From: Beijerinckiaceae bacterium
GTDB lineage: Bacteria > Pseudomonadota > Alphaproteobacteria > Rhizobiales > Beijerinckiaceae
Assembly: GCA_027346205.1 (NCBI GenBank)
Contig: DAIESR010000356.1
Coordinates: 1-5,234 of the forward strand
Length of the DNA: 5,234 nucleotides
Direction: 5' to 3'
Shown piece by piece: positions 1 to 4,053 of the stretch. Below the pieces are notes generated by a model. It made no database searches, had not been told where the DNA came from, and saw only the letters and a list, made by a program, of their open reading frames with translations. A program made the translations under genes and the position numbers. Position 1 is the first letter of the stretch. Each line of letters begins with the position of its first letter.

Positions 1-2
1 GC

Positions 3-359
3 GTCATCGGCGTCGAAATGTTTGTGATCGAAGAAGCAGGTGCCGGTGCGGCACCGATCCAGACCATCAAGGTCAATGAGATCGCGCCGCGGGTCCATAA
101 TTCCGGCCATTGGACATTGGACGGGGCCGTGACCTCGCAATTCGAGCAGCATGTCAGAGCCATTGCCGGCTGGCCGCTCGGTTCGACCGAGAGGCATGGC
201 GCTTGCGTCGAGATGCACAATCTGATCGGCGACGACATCCATGCCTGGCCGGAGATCCTCGCCAAGCCCGGCGCCTGCCTGCATATCTATGGCAAGTCGG
301 AAGCACGGCCCGGCCGCAAAATGGGACATGTCACGCGGATTTTCCCGCGCGAGACGTGA
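3..359 (+). CDS. purK: PurK, N5-carboxyaminoimidazole ribonucleotide synthase, C-terminal part (5' end outside window)
   Basis: PurK is a cytoplasmic ATP-grasp enzyme that carboxylates aminoimidazole ribonucleotide with ATP and bicarbonate to give N5-CAIR, the substrate of PurE in de novo purine synthesis. About 118 C-terminal residues are visible, roughly the last third of a usual 350-360 residue protein; the frame is open from base 3 to the TGA at 357-359. Diagnostic motifs are VNEIAPRVHNSGHW (the Glu, codon 78-80, and the Asn belong to the ATP-grasp metal/ATP site), SQFEQHVRAIAGWPLG, MHNLIGDD and the C-terminal YGKSEARPGRKMGHVTR. The loop before VNEIAPR (EEAGAGAAPIQTIK) seems a few residues longer than I expect for the family. 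purE would be expected just upstream, outside the window. Identification is secure; only the truncation by the window edge limits it. Confidence 0.96.
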   Translation, partial: VIGVEMFVIEEAGAGAAPIQTIKVNEIAPRVHNSGHWTLDGAVTSQFEQHVRAIAGWPLGSTERHGACVEMHNLIGDDIHAWPEILAKPGACLHIYGKSEARPGRKMGHVTRIFPRET

Positions 360-374
360 GCGGCGAGACGTGAG
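349..374 (+). repeat. Short tandem duplication across the purK stop codon
   Basis: The 12-mer GCGAGACGTGAG occurs at 349-360 and again at 363-374, separated by CG, so the unit repeats with a 14-bp period. The purK stop TGA (357-359) lies in the first copy. The second copy sits just before the next small gene and provides its only purine-rich pre-start sequence (GTGAG, 370-374). Replication slippage is the simplest explanation. Confidence 0.7.
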
Positions 375-383
375 TGACAAGAC

Positions 384-599
384 TTGGATGCCTTGACGAC
401 CTTCGGGCTCTTCGCTGTGACGTCGATGCTCGTCTGCTATGCGCTCGAAGCGCGCTCGCCCTGGTGGACGCTCGGCTTCGCCGGGGCCTGTCTGCTGGGC
501 TCCATCTATGGATTTCTGCAAGGCGCTTGGCCGTTCGGTCTCGTCGAGGCCATTTGGGCCGGCGTCGCTTTCCGGCGATGGATGGTGCTGCGCGCGTAA
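384..599 (+). CDS. Small three-segment inner-membrane protein of unknown function
   Basis: A 71-residue hydrophobic protein of unknown function. Three segments could cross or lie in the inner membrane: about residues 5-21 (TTFGLFAVTSMLVCYAL), 27-46 (starting WWTLGFAGACLLGS) and 48-63 (AWPFGLVEAIWAGVAF), closed by the basic tail RRWMVLR. I recall short proteins with a GFLQGAWPFGLVEAIW-like core next to purK in other Hyphomicrobiales; this is memory, not a search. The start used here is TTG at 384, the first start codon after the in-frame stop at 375-377, with a weak GTGAG 9 bases upstream. It lies 24 bases after purK and is probably co-transcribed. A GTG at 370 in another frame begins VSDKTW and stops at 396, so a one-base change near 383 may have altered the true N-terminus. 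The gene converges on the dehydrogenase, with only 8 bp between the stops. Confidence 0.75.
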   Translation: MDALTTFGLFAVTSMLVCYALEARSPWWTLGFAGACLLGSIYGFLQGAWPFGLVEAIWAGVAFRRWMVLRA

Positions 600-607
600 A
601 GCGCCGC

Positions 608-1603
608 TTACATCATATTCGGCAGGACCCGATCCGGCGGCCGATGGCCGTCCATGAAGGTCTTCACATTGATGATGACTTTCTCGCCCATGTCGATTCG
701 GCCTTCGATCGTCGCCGAACCCATATGCGGCAGCAATGTCACCTTGCCGGCATTGGCGAGCTTGACGAGCTTCGGCGAGATCGCCGGCTCATGCTCGAAA
801 ACATCGAGGCCGGCACCCGCCAGCTCGTCGCTTTCGAGCATGCGGGTCAGAGCAATCTCGTCGATCACCTCGCCCCGCGCGGTGTTGACGATGATCGCAT
901 ATGGGCGAAGATATTTGAGCCGCCGCGCCGATAGGAGATGATAGGTGGCCGGCGTATGCGGGCAATTGACCGAGACAATGTCCATCCGCGCGAGCATCTG
1001 GTCGAGCGATTCCCAATAGGTCGCCTCAAGCTCTTCTTCGACCCCGGGCGCGACGCGCCGGCGATTGTGATAATGGATCTGGAGGCCGAACGCCCGCGCC
1101 CGGCGGGCGAGCGCCTGACCGATCCGGCCCATGCCGACGATCCCCAGACGTTTGCCGGTGATTCGGCTGCCGAGCATCCATGTGGGCGACCAGCCGCTCC
1201 ACTGGCCCGACGGAATGACCTTGGCGCCTTCAACCAAGCGGCGCGCCACCGCGAGGATCAGCGCCATGGTCATGTCGGCTGTATCCTCGGTCAGGACACC
1301 CGGGGTATTCGTGACGGTAATGCCGCGCTGCGTGGCGAGGCCGACATCGATATGATCGACGCCCGTGCCGAAATTGGCGATGAGCTTGAGCTGCGGGCCG
1401 GCCTGCTCGATCAGCGCGGAGTCGATCCGATCGGTCACGGTCGGCACGATGACATCGGCGCCGCGCATCACCTCGCCGAGTTCGGTATGCGACATCGGCT
1501 TGTCATCGAGATTGAGCCTCGTGTCGAACAATTCGCACATGCGCGTTTCGACGACGTCCGGCAATTTCCGCGTGAGAACAACGAGCGGTTTCTTCCTGCT
1601 CAT
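608..1603 (-). CDS. D-2-hydroxyacid dehydrogenase, glyoxylate/hydroxypyruvate reductase (D-glycerate dehydrogenase) type
   Basis: This 331-residue cytoplasmic oxidoreductase belongs to the NAD(P)-dependent D-isomer 2-hydroxyacid dehydrogenase family and probably reduces glyoxylate to glycolate and/or hydroxypyruvate to D-glycerate. The substrate-binding half includes ANFGTGVDHID (76-86) and TNTPGVLTEDTAD. The Rossmann domain carries GMGRIG (157-162). The catalytic triad is R243 (NTARGE), E272 (VFEHEP) and H293 (LPHMGSAT). The Arg-rich stretch NRRR (180-183) after the second beta strand suggests NADPH preference (inference). ATG at 1603 was chosen because MSRKKPLVVLTRKLP is the usual family N-terminus and GGGA lies 6 bases upstream; ATGs at 1618 and 1639 would only add 5-12 atypical residues. 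It has no co-directional neighbour in the window. If the host is a serine-cycle methylotroph the enzyme could feed that cycle, but it does not resemble the Methylobacterium HprA sequence I recall. Confidence 0.92.
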   Translation of the reverse strand: MSRKKPLVVLTRKLPDVVETRMCELFDTRLNLDDKPMSHTELGEVMRGADVIVPTVTDRIDSALIEQAGPQLKLIANFGTGVDHIDVGLATQRGITVTNTPGVLTEDTADMTMALILAVARRLVEGAKVIPSGQWSGWSPTWMLGSRITGKRLGIVGMGRIGQALARRARAFGLQIHYHNRRRVAPGVEEELEATYWESLDQMLARMDIVSVNCPHTPATYHLLSARRLKYLRPYAIIVNTARGEVIDEIALTRMLESDELAGAGLDVFEHEPAISPKLVKLANAGKVTLLPHMGSATIEGRIDMGEKVIINVKTFMDGHRPPDRVLPNMM

Positions 1604-1745
1604 TCTACATCCCGTCATTGCCTGGCCTGCGGCAGGCACCTGTCATCGAAGGTCGCTCGTCGCATTTTCGACACGACCCGATCGGCCATGCGTCACGCGG
1701 CATTCGCGCCACTCTACCACCGCGTCCCCCATCCGGCTCACGCAA

Positions 1746-1765
1746 GTGGAACCTATGGTATCCAC
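1746..1765. promoter_or_regulatory. Inverted repeat upstream of the dehydrogenase (candidate operator or hairpin)
   Basis: GTGGAACC (1746-1753) faces GGTATCCAC (1757-1765) across TAT, complementary except for one bulged A. It lies about 140 bp upstream of the dehydrogenase ATG, where an operator or mRNA leader could be. No regulator gene is adjacent, so the role is only a guess. Confidence 0.3.
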
Positions 1766-1866
1766 CACCCTATTGATCCGACCGCGCGATGCAAGTGACG
1801 CCATCAAGATAAGCGGCGTCCTGACGGAAGGCCCGCCCCGTCGACATGGGCCCGACCTTTCACGCG

Positions 1867-1895
1867 CCCTTAACTTTCATCGACACAGTTAAGGG
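1867..1895. promoter_or_regulatory. Perfect 9-bp inverted repeat with 11-bp spacer (candidate operator)
   Basis: CCCTTAACT (1867-1875) and AGTTAAGGG (1887-1895) are exact reverse complements, and a G-T wobble plus a C-G pair could extend the stem outward. The arm centres are 20 bp apart, about two helical turns, which suits a dimeric DNA-binding protein contacting one face of the helix. There is no T-tract after it on either strand, so an intrinsic terminator is unlikely. Confidence 0.45.
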
Positions 1896-1988
1896 TGAAG
1901 ACGCTTTTGTTTTGCACTGCACCAGCACCTTCCGAGAAGCGATCGCCGAAGGCTTGGATCAGCTCGGACATGCCCTACATCAAAAACT

Positions 1989-2041
1989 TAGAGCATGTCC
2001 TTTGTCGAAAAAGTCTATCAACTTTTCGAGGTCATGCTCTA
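1989..2041. repeat. Intergenic palindromic repeat element, copy 1 (53 bp)
   Basis: The ends are perfect 9-bp inverted repeats, TAGAGCATG (1989-1997) and CATGCTCTA (2033-2041). Inside is a second stem, CGAAAAAGT (2006-2014) with ACTTTTCG (2021-2028), around the loop CTATCA. The inner block 2007-2027 matches 3864-3884 at 20 of 21 bases in the same orientation, and both copies are followed by 15 bases to CATGCTCTAG. It therefore belongs to the same family as the 88-bp element near irr. It encodes nothing and resembles REP-like intergenic palindromes of Hyphomicrobiales; family membership cannot be tested here. Confidence 0.8.
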
Positions 2042-2101
2042 GCAGATGCTTGTTCAAACACAAGAATGGGACGGATCCGACCAGGATTCACAAACTTGTC
2101 T

Positions 2102-2127
2102 CACTGGGCCAAGTTTCATTGGGCCAA
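2102..2127 (+). repeat. Near-perfect 11-bp direct repeat, 15-bp period
   Basis: CACTGGGCCAA (2102-2112) and CATTGGGCCAA (2117-2127) differ at one base and are separated by GTTT. The pair lies about 290 bp upstream of the SH3-protein start. It could be a tandem activator site or a simple local duplication. Confidence 0.5.
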
Positions 2128-2264
2128 AACGCATGCCGCCACTCCCAACGCTCCCGCGTAATTTCCCCGACGCCGTTTTCAACCTGTGCAAAGACGAAAG
2201 CGGCCCCTGTTTTGACGCAAATTCGCCGCCCCTTTTCGGCACATTGAACACAGATTTGAGTCTT

Positions 2265-2298
2265 CGCCGCGAGAGGCGCCCGCCTCGGGCGTGCGGCG
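2265..2298. other. GC-rich two-part hairpin upstream of the SH3-domain gene
   Basis: An outer stem, CGCCGC (2265-2270) with GCGGCG (2293-2298), encloses an inner stem, CGCCCG (2277-2282) with CGGGCG (2286-2291), around a CCT loop. It would be stable in RNA but lacks the T-run of an intrinsic terminator. It may be part of a structured leader of the downstream mRNA if transcription starts upstream. Confidence 0.4.
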
Positions 2299-2343
2299 GG
2301 CTCGGAGCATCCACAGAACCAGCGGACGCAGACGGCCCGATGT

Positions 2344-2358
2344 GCCGAGCACCTCGGC
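2344..2358. other. 6-bp stem, 3-base loop hairpin in the leader of the SH3-domain gene
   Basis: GCCGAG (2344-2349) pairs with CTCGGC (2353-2358) around a CAC loop, about 60-75 bases before the coding start. With the hairpin at 2265-2298 it suggests a folded 5' leader; no known riboswitch consensus is recognised. Confidence 0.35.
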
Positions 2359-2417
2359 GGGCGGCCACGACGCGTAGCAATCACAAAATGGGGTTGGGCG
2401 TGCGGCTATCGCAGCGC

Positions 2418-3011
2418 ATGAAGGGGCGACATGTGCAAAACGGCTTGACGACTCGGCGCTTGAGCACCGGTTGGCTCGCCATAATGGTGGCCTTGGCGAT
2501 GGTAATTTTGGCGCCTTGGTCCGCTTCTTGGCCGGCCCTGGCGCAGGATAATGGCCTCAAATTCGGCGAGCAGCTGGGCCCGATCAGCGGCCTGCCCTTG
2601 CCGCGTTTCGTCAGCCTGAAAGCCGATCGCGTCAACCTTCGCGAAGGCCCTTCCCGAAACCATCGCACCACTTGGGTTTTCCAGCGGGCCGGCCTGCCGG
2701 TGGAGGTGACAGCCGAATTCGACGTCTGGCGGAAAGTGCGCGATTCGGAGGGCACCGTGGGCTGGGTTCTGCACACCCTCTTGTCTGGCCGGCGCACGGC
2801 ACTCGTCGCGCCTTGGAAAAAGGGCGATGTCTTCACATTGCGCGCACAACCAGATAAGGACGCCTCACCCGTCGCAAAGCTGCAATCGGGCGTCATCGCC
2901 TCGCTCAAAAGCTGCGACGGCAACTGGTGCCATGTTTCAGGCACCAGCTTCGACGGCTATATTCAACAGACCTCGCTCTGGGGCGTCTATCCGAACGAGA
3001 AGATCAACTGA
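2418..3011 (+). CDS. Secreted protein with two bacterial SH3-like domains
   Basis: A 197-residue exported protein, probably periplasmic and involved in cell-wall binding or protein contacts; the exact role is unknown. A basic N-terminus (TTRR) is followed by a hydrophobic stretch (about residues 19-36) and a signal-peptidase site after ALA (40-42), before QDNG. The first SH3-like domain (about 65-133) has the typical VNLREGPS, VFQRAGLPVEV, DVWRKVRD and GWVLHTLLSGRR pattern of the SH3_4 family of alphaproteobacteria. A second, more divergent domain (about 137-191) contains LRAQPD, SCDGNWCHV and LWGVYPNE; C166 and C171 could form a disulphide. ATG 2418 lacks a clear ribosome site. GTG at 2433, six bases after AAGGGG (2421-2426), is a good alternative that keeps the whole signal peptide. 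The frame stays open upstream to 2046, but that extension is not protein-like. The gene converges on irr. Confidence 0.88.
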   Translation: MKGRHVQNGLTTRRLSTGWLAIMVALAMVILAPWSASWPALAQDNGLKFGEQLGPISGLPLPRFVSLKADRVNLREGPSRNHRTTWVFQRAGLPVEVTAEFDVWRKVRDSEGTVGWVLHTLLSGRRTALVAPWKKGDVFTLRAQPDKDASPVAKLQSGVIASLKSCDGNWCHVSGTSFDGYIQQTSLWGVYPNEKIN

Positions 3012-3033
3012 CGCGTTTTTCCGCGATCGCGTC
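3010..3033 (+). terminator. Weak stem-loop at the 3' end of the SH3-domain gene
   Basis: GACGCG (3010-3015, overlapping the stop codon) can pair with CGCGTC (3028-3033) around a 12-base loop containing TTTTT. No T-run follows the stem, so intrinsic termination is doubtful and Rho may be needed. Confidence 0.2.
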
Positions 3034-3039
3034 GAGATC

Positions 3040-3048
3040 TGTGGATAA
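3040..3048 (-). promoter_or_regulatory. Perfect DnaA-box consensus (TTATCCACA on the - strand)
   Basis: TGTGGATAA at 3040-3048 is the exact complement of the consensus DnaA box TTATCCACA. It lies in the 70-bp gap between two convergent genes, away from any obvious promoter. No second perfect box or AT-rich unwinding region was seen nearby, so this is not evidence of a replication origin; it may titrate DnaA or be chance. Confidence 0.45.
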
Positions 3049-3058
3049 CATCCCCCGA

Positions 3059-3080
3059 CGCGGCGCACGCGGGTGCCGCG
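3059..3080 (-). terminator. GC-rich hairpin just downstream of irr (possible terminator)
   Basis: CGCGGC (3059-3064) pairs with GCCGCG (3075-3080), extended by AC/GT after a two-base bulge. It begins one base past the irr stop (3084-3082). The - strand sequence after the stem has no T-run, so it is at best a weak terminator or 3'-end stabilising structure. Confidence 0.3.
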
Positions 3081-3081
3081 C

Positions 3082-3573
3082 CTATTCGCTGTCCGGACGC
3101 AGCCTCACCACCACTTCGACGCGGGCGATCTGCGTGCCCACGGGCGGTGTAGGCAGGTTGAGCGTATCGACCGCGACCTGCGGAATATCGATCAGCATAT
3201 TGCTGCCTTCGACCAGGAAATGGTCGTGACGCGAAACATTCGTGTCGAAATAGGTCTTGGACCCGTCGACGGCGATCTCGCGCAGCAGGCCGGCCTCGGT
3301 GAATTGATGCAGGCTGTTATAGATCGTGGCCAATGAAATCGGCACACGCGAGGCCTCGGCCTCCTCCTGCAGCTTTTCCGCCGTCAAATGCCGGTCACCT
3401 TTGGCGAAGAGCAGCCAGCCAAGTGCGACGCGCTGTCGTGTCGGCCGCAACCCGGCCTCGCGAAGTTTAGTCCGCAGTTCGTGGACGGGGCAACCCGCCA
3501 GAAGCGCGCCGATCGCATTGCGACGCGCAAGTTCGGTCTTGCGCGATTTAGGTTTGCGTTTCGCCTGAACCAT
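3082..3573 (-). CDS. irr: Irr, heme-responsive iron regulator of the Fur family
   Basis: Irr is a cytoplasmic transcription factor of alphaproteobacteria that controls heme synthesis, iron uptake and iron storage. It accumulates under iron limitation and is inactivated or degraded through heme supplied by ferrochelatase (family knowledge, mainly Bradyrhizobium). This 163-residue protein has an Irr-like N-terminus ending in GCPVHELRTKLREAGLRPTRQRVALGWLLF, where C28-P29 is a candidate heme regulatory motif. The winged-helix recognition region is near VPISLATIYNSLHQFTEAGLL (77-97), followed by DGSKTYFDTN. The second heme/metal site reads RHDHF (H116, H118) rather than the HHH of Bradyrhizobium. 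ATG 3573 is supported by GAAGGG (3587-3582) 8 bases upstream. It is divergent from fabA across 480 bp, an arrangement I recall from many Hyphomicrobiales. An inverted repeat over its putative -35 box hints at autoregulation. Confidence 0.95.
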   Translation of the reverse strand: MVQAKRKPKSRKTELARRNAIGALLAGCPVHELRTKLREAGLRPTRQRVALGWLLFAKGDRHLTAEKLQEEAEASRVPISLATIYNSLHQFTEAGLLREIAVDGSKTYFDTNVSRHDHFLVEGSNMLIDIPQVAVDTLNLPTPPVGTQIARVEVVVRLRPDSE

Positions 3574-3640
3574 CTGTTCGACCCTTCGGCGCCGGCCCTG
3601 TCGACAAGAATATCTATCTCTGCTTTTTACGAAACTATGA

Positions 3641-3668
3641 AAAATATGACAAGTTCTCGATTTGACAA
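3641..3668 (-). promoter_or_regulatory. Probable sigma-70-type promoter of irr
   Basis: Read on the - strand, TTGTCA (3668-3663) and TATTTT (3646-3641) are separated by 16 bases and resemble -35 and -10 boxes. Transcription would begin near 3634, giving a leader of about 60 bases before the irr ATG. The segment is clearly AT-richer than the flanking genes. A direct repeat TGACAAG (+ strand 3647-3653 and 3663-3669) falls in and beside the promoter. Confidence 0.45.
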
Positions 3669-3690
3669 GGTTTAATCGATCCTTGTGTCA
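3663..3690. promoter_or_regulatory. Imperfect inverted repeat over the irr -35 region (candidate operator)
   Basis: TGACAAGG (3663-3670) faces CCTTGTGTCA (3681-3690). The inner five pairs CAAGG/CCTTG are exact across a 10-base spacer and the outer TGA/TCA also match, with a two-base bulge. The left arm overlaps the proposed irr -35 box, so bound protein could repress irr. It does not match the published Irr box (TTTAGAA-N3-TTCTAAA). Confidence 0.35.
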
Positions 3691-3702
3691 TTGCGCAGCA
3701 AC

Positions 3703-3746
3703 ATCGGCTTGGCCGCGCTCGCAACGGTTTTGCCGCTAAAGCCGAT
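3703..3746. repeat. 8-bp inverted repeat with long loop in the irr-fabA spacer
   Basis: ATCGGCTT (3703-3710) and AAGCCGAT (3739-3746) are exact reverse complements separated by 28 bases, which contain a smaller CGG/CCG stem around TTTTG. No gene is encoded here, and a role as operator or RNA structure is unproven. Confidence 0.35.
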
Positions 3747-3755
3747 CCCAACCAT

Positions 3756-3776
3756 ATAGAATCGCTCGCGATCTAT
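3756..3776. repeat. Near-perfect short palindrome
   Basis: ATAGAATCGC (3756-3765) and GCGATCTAT (3768-3776) pair around TC with a single bulged A. The segment includes a GAATC site, which would be a CcrM (GANTC) methylation target in alphaproteobacteria. It is one of several palindromes crowded between irr and fabA. Confidence 0.4.
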
Positions 3777-3810
3777 TTGGTCGATGTAAATCGGCTCTAT
3801 TTCAAATAGT

Positions 3811-3898
3811 TAGAGCATGTTCTCATCAATGAGACATCGGATATATCCGATGTCTAAAATAATGAAAAAGGCTATCAACTTTTCCGGAACATGCTCTA
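3811..3898. repeat. Intergenic palindromic repeat element, copy 2 (88 bp)
   Basis: The termini are perfect 12-bp inverted repeats, TAGAGCATGTTC (3811-3822) and GAACATGCTCTA (3887-3898). Bases 3864-3884 match 2007-2027 of the first element at 20 of 21 positions in the same orientation, and both ends align. The 35-bp length difference is accounted for by extra sequence in the left half that holds a 24-bp perfect palindrome. The element sits about 155 bp before fabA and has no coding capacity. It looks like a REP- or MITE-like unit without a transposase; transcribed, it would fold into a long imperfect hairpin. Confidence 0.85.
3832..3855. repeat. Perfect 24-bp palindrome nested in repeat copy 2
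   Basis: AGACATCGG (3832-3840) and CCGATGTCT (3847-3855) flank ATATAT (3841-3846), making a fully self-complementary 24-mer. It is absent from the 53-bp copy at 1989-2041. Just to its left, TCTCAT (3821-3826) and ATGAGA (3829-3834) form another small stem that overlaps it, so alternative foldings are possible. Confidence 0.85.
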
Positions 3899-4053
3899 GC
3901 GCATGCTGCGCTGCAGCGGGGCAAAGTTCGTGAAGGATTGAGAATTGCGGCGCTCAACCGCTTTCGAGCGACCGGAGCCTATGTTAGAAGGCCGCGAAAT
4001 CCATTCGCATCAATCCCAGCAGAGTGCGAACACGCCAATAGAGTGAAGGCAAA

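Larger units (their letters stand above)
1604..2417. other. Gene-free intergenic region of about 814 bp
   Basis: No credible coding gene is seen here between the divergent dehydrogenase and SH3-protein genes. Open frames crossing it have Arg/Ser/Pro/Cys-rich compositions, run through the palindromic repeat and match no family I recognise. It must hold the promoters of both flanking genes, though I find no convincing -35/-10 pair. Other contents: a hairpin at 1746-1765, a weak 6-bp inverted repeat GACGCC/GGCGTC at 1797-1820, a strong inverted repeat at 1867-1895, a 53-bp palindromic element at 1989-2041, a direct repeat at 2102-2127, and GC-rich hairpins at 2265-2298 and 2344-2358. A small RNA is possible, but no intrinsic terminator with a T-tract marks one. 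Confidence 0.6.

Noticed and set aside
938..1798. 286-residue open frame on the + strand antisense to the dehydrogenase
   Set aside because: The opposite strand carries a complete dehydrogenase with all catalytic residues; long antisense frames are expected in GC-rich codons.
1846..2247. 133-residue open frame in the gene-free region
   Set aside because: It reads straight through the palindromic repeat and the direct repeat, has a composition unlike the real genes (Ser/Arg/Cys-rich), and has no family resemblance or ribosome site.
2046..2417. Upstream extension of the SH3-protein frame to an ATG at 2046, giving 321 residues
   Set aside because: The added 124 residues are low-complexity, Arg/Pro-rich, precede an internal signal peptide and run through hairpins and direct repeats. 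A signal peptide should be at the N-terminus.
3040..3048. Replication origin at the DnaA box
   Set aside because: A single box without further boxes, an AT-rich unwinding element or origin-linked genes does not support an origin.
3811..3898. Insertion sequence or MITE with target-site duplication
   Set aside because: Terminal inverted repeats are clear, but no transposase and no convincing flanking direct duplication were found, so it is called a palindromic repeat only.
3574..4053. Irr box (iron control element TTTAGAA-N3-TTCTAAA) controlling irr or fabA
   Set aside because: Only half-like pieces were seen (TCTAAAA near 3853 and TTAGAAGG near 3984), without paired arms at the proper spacing.
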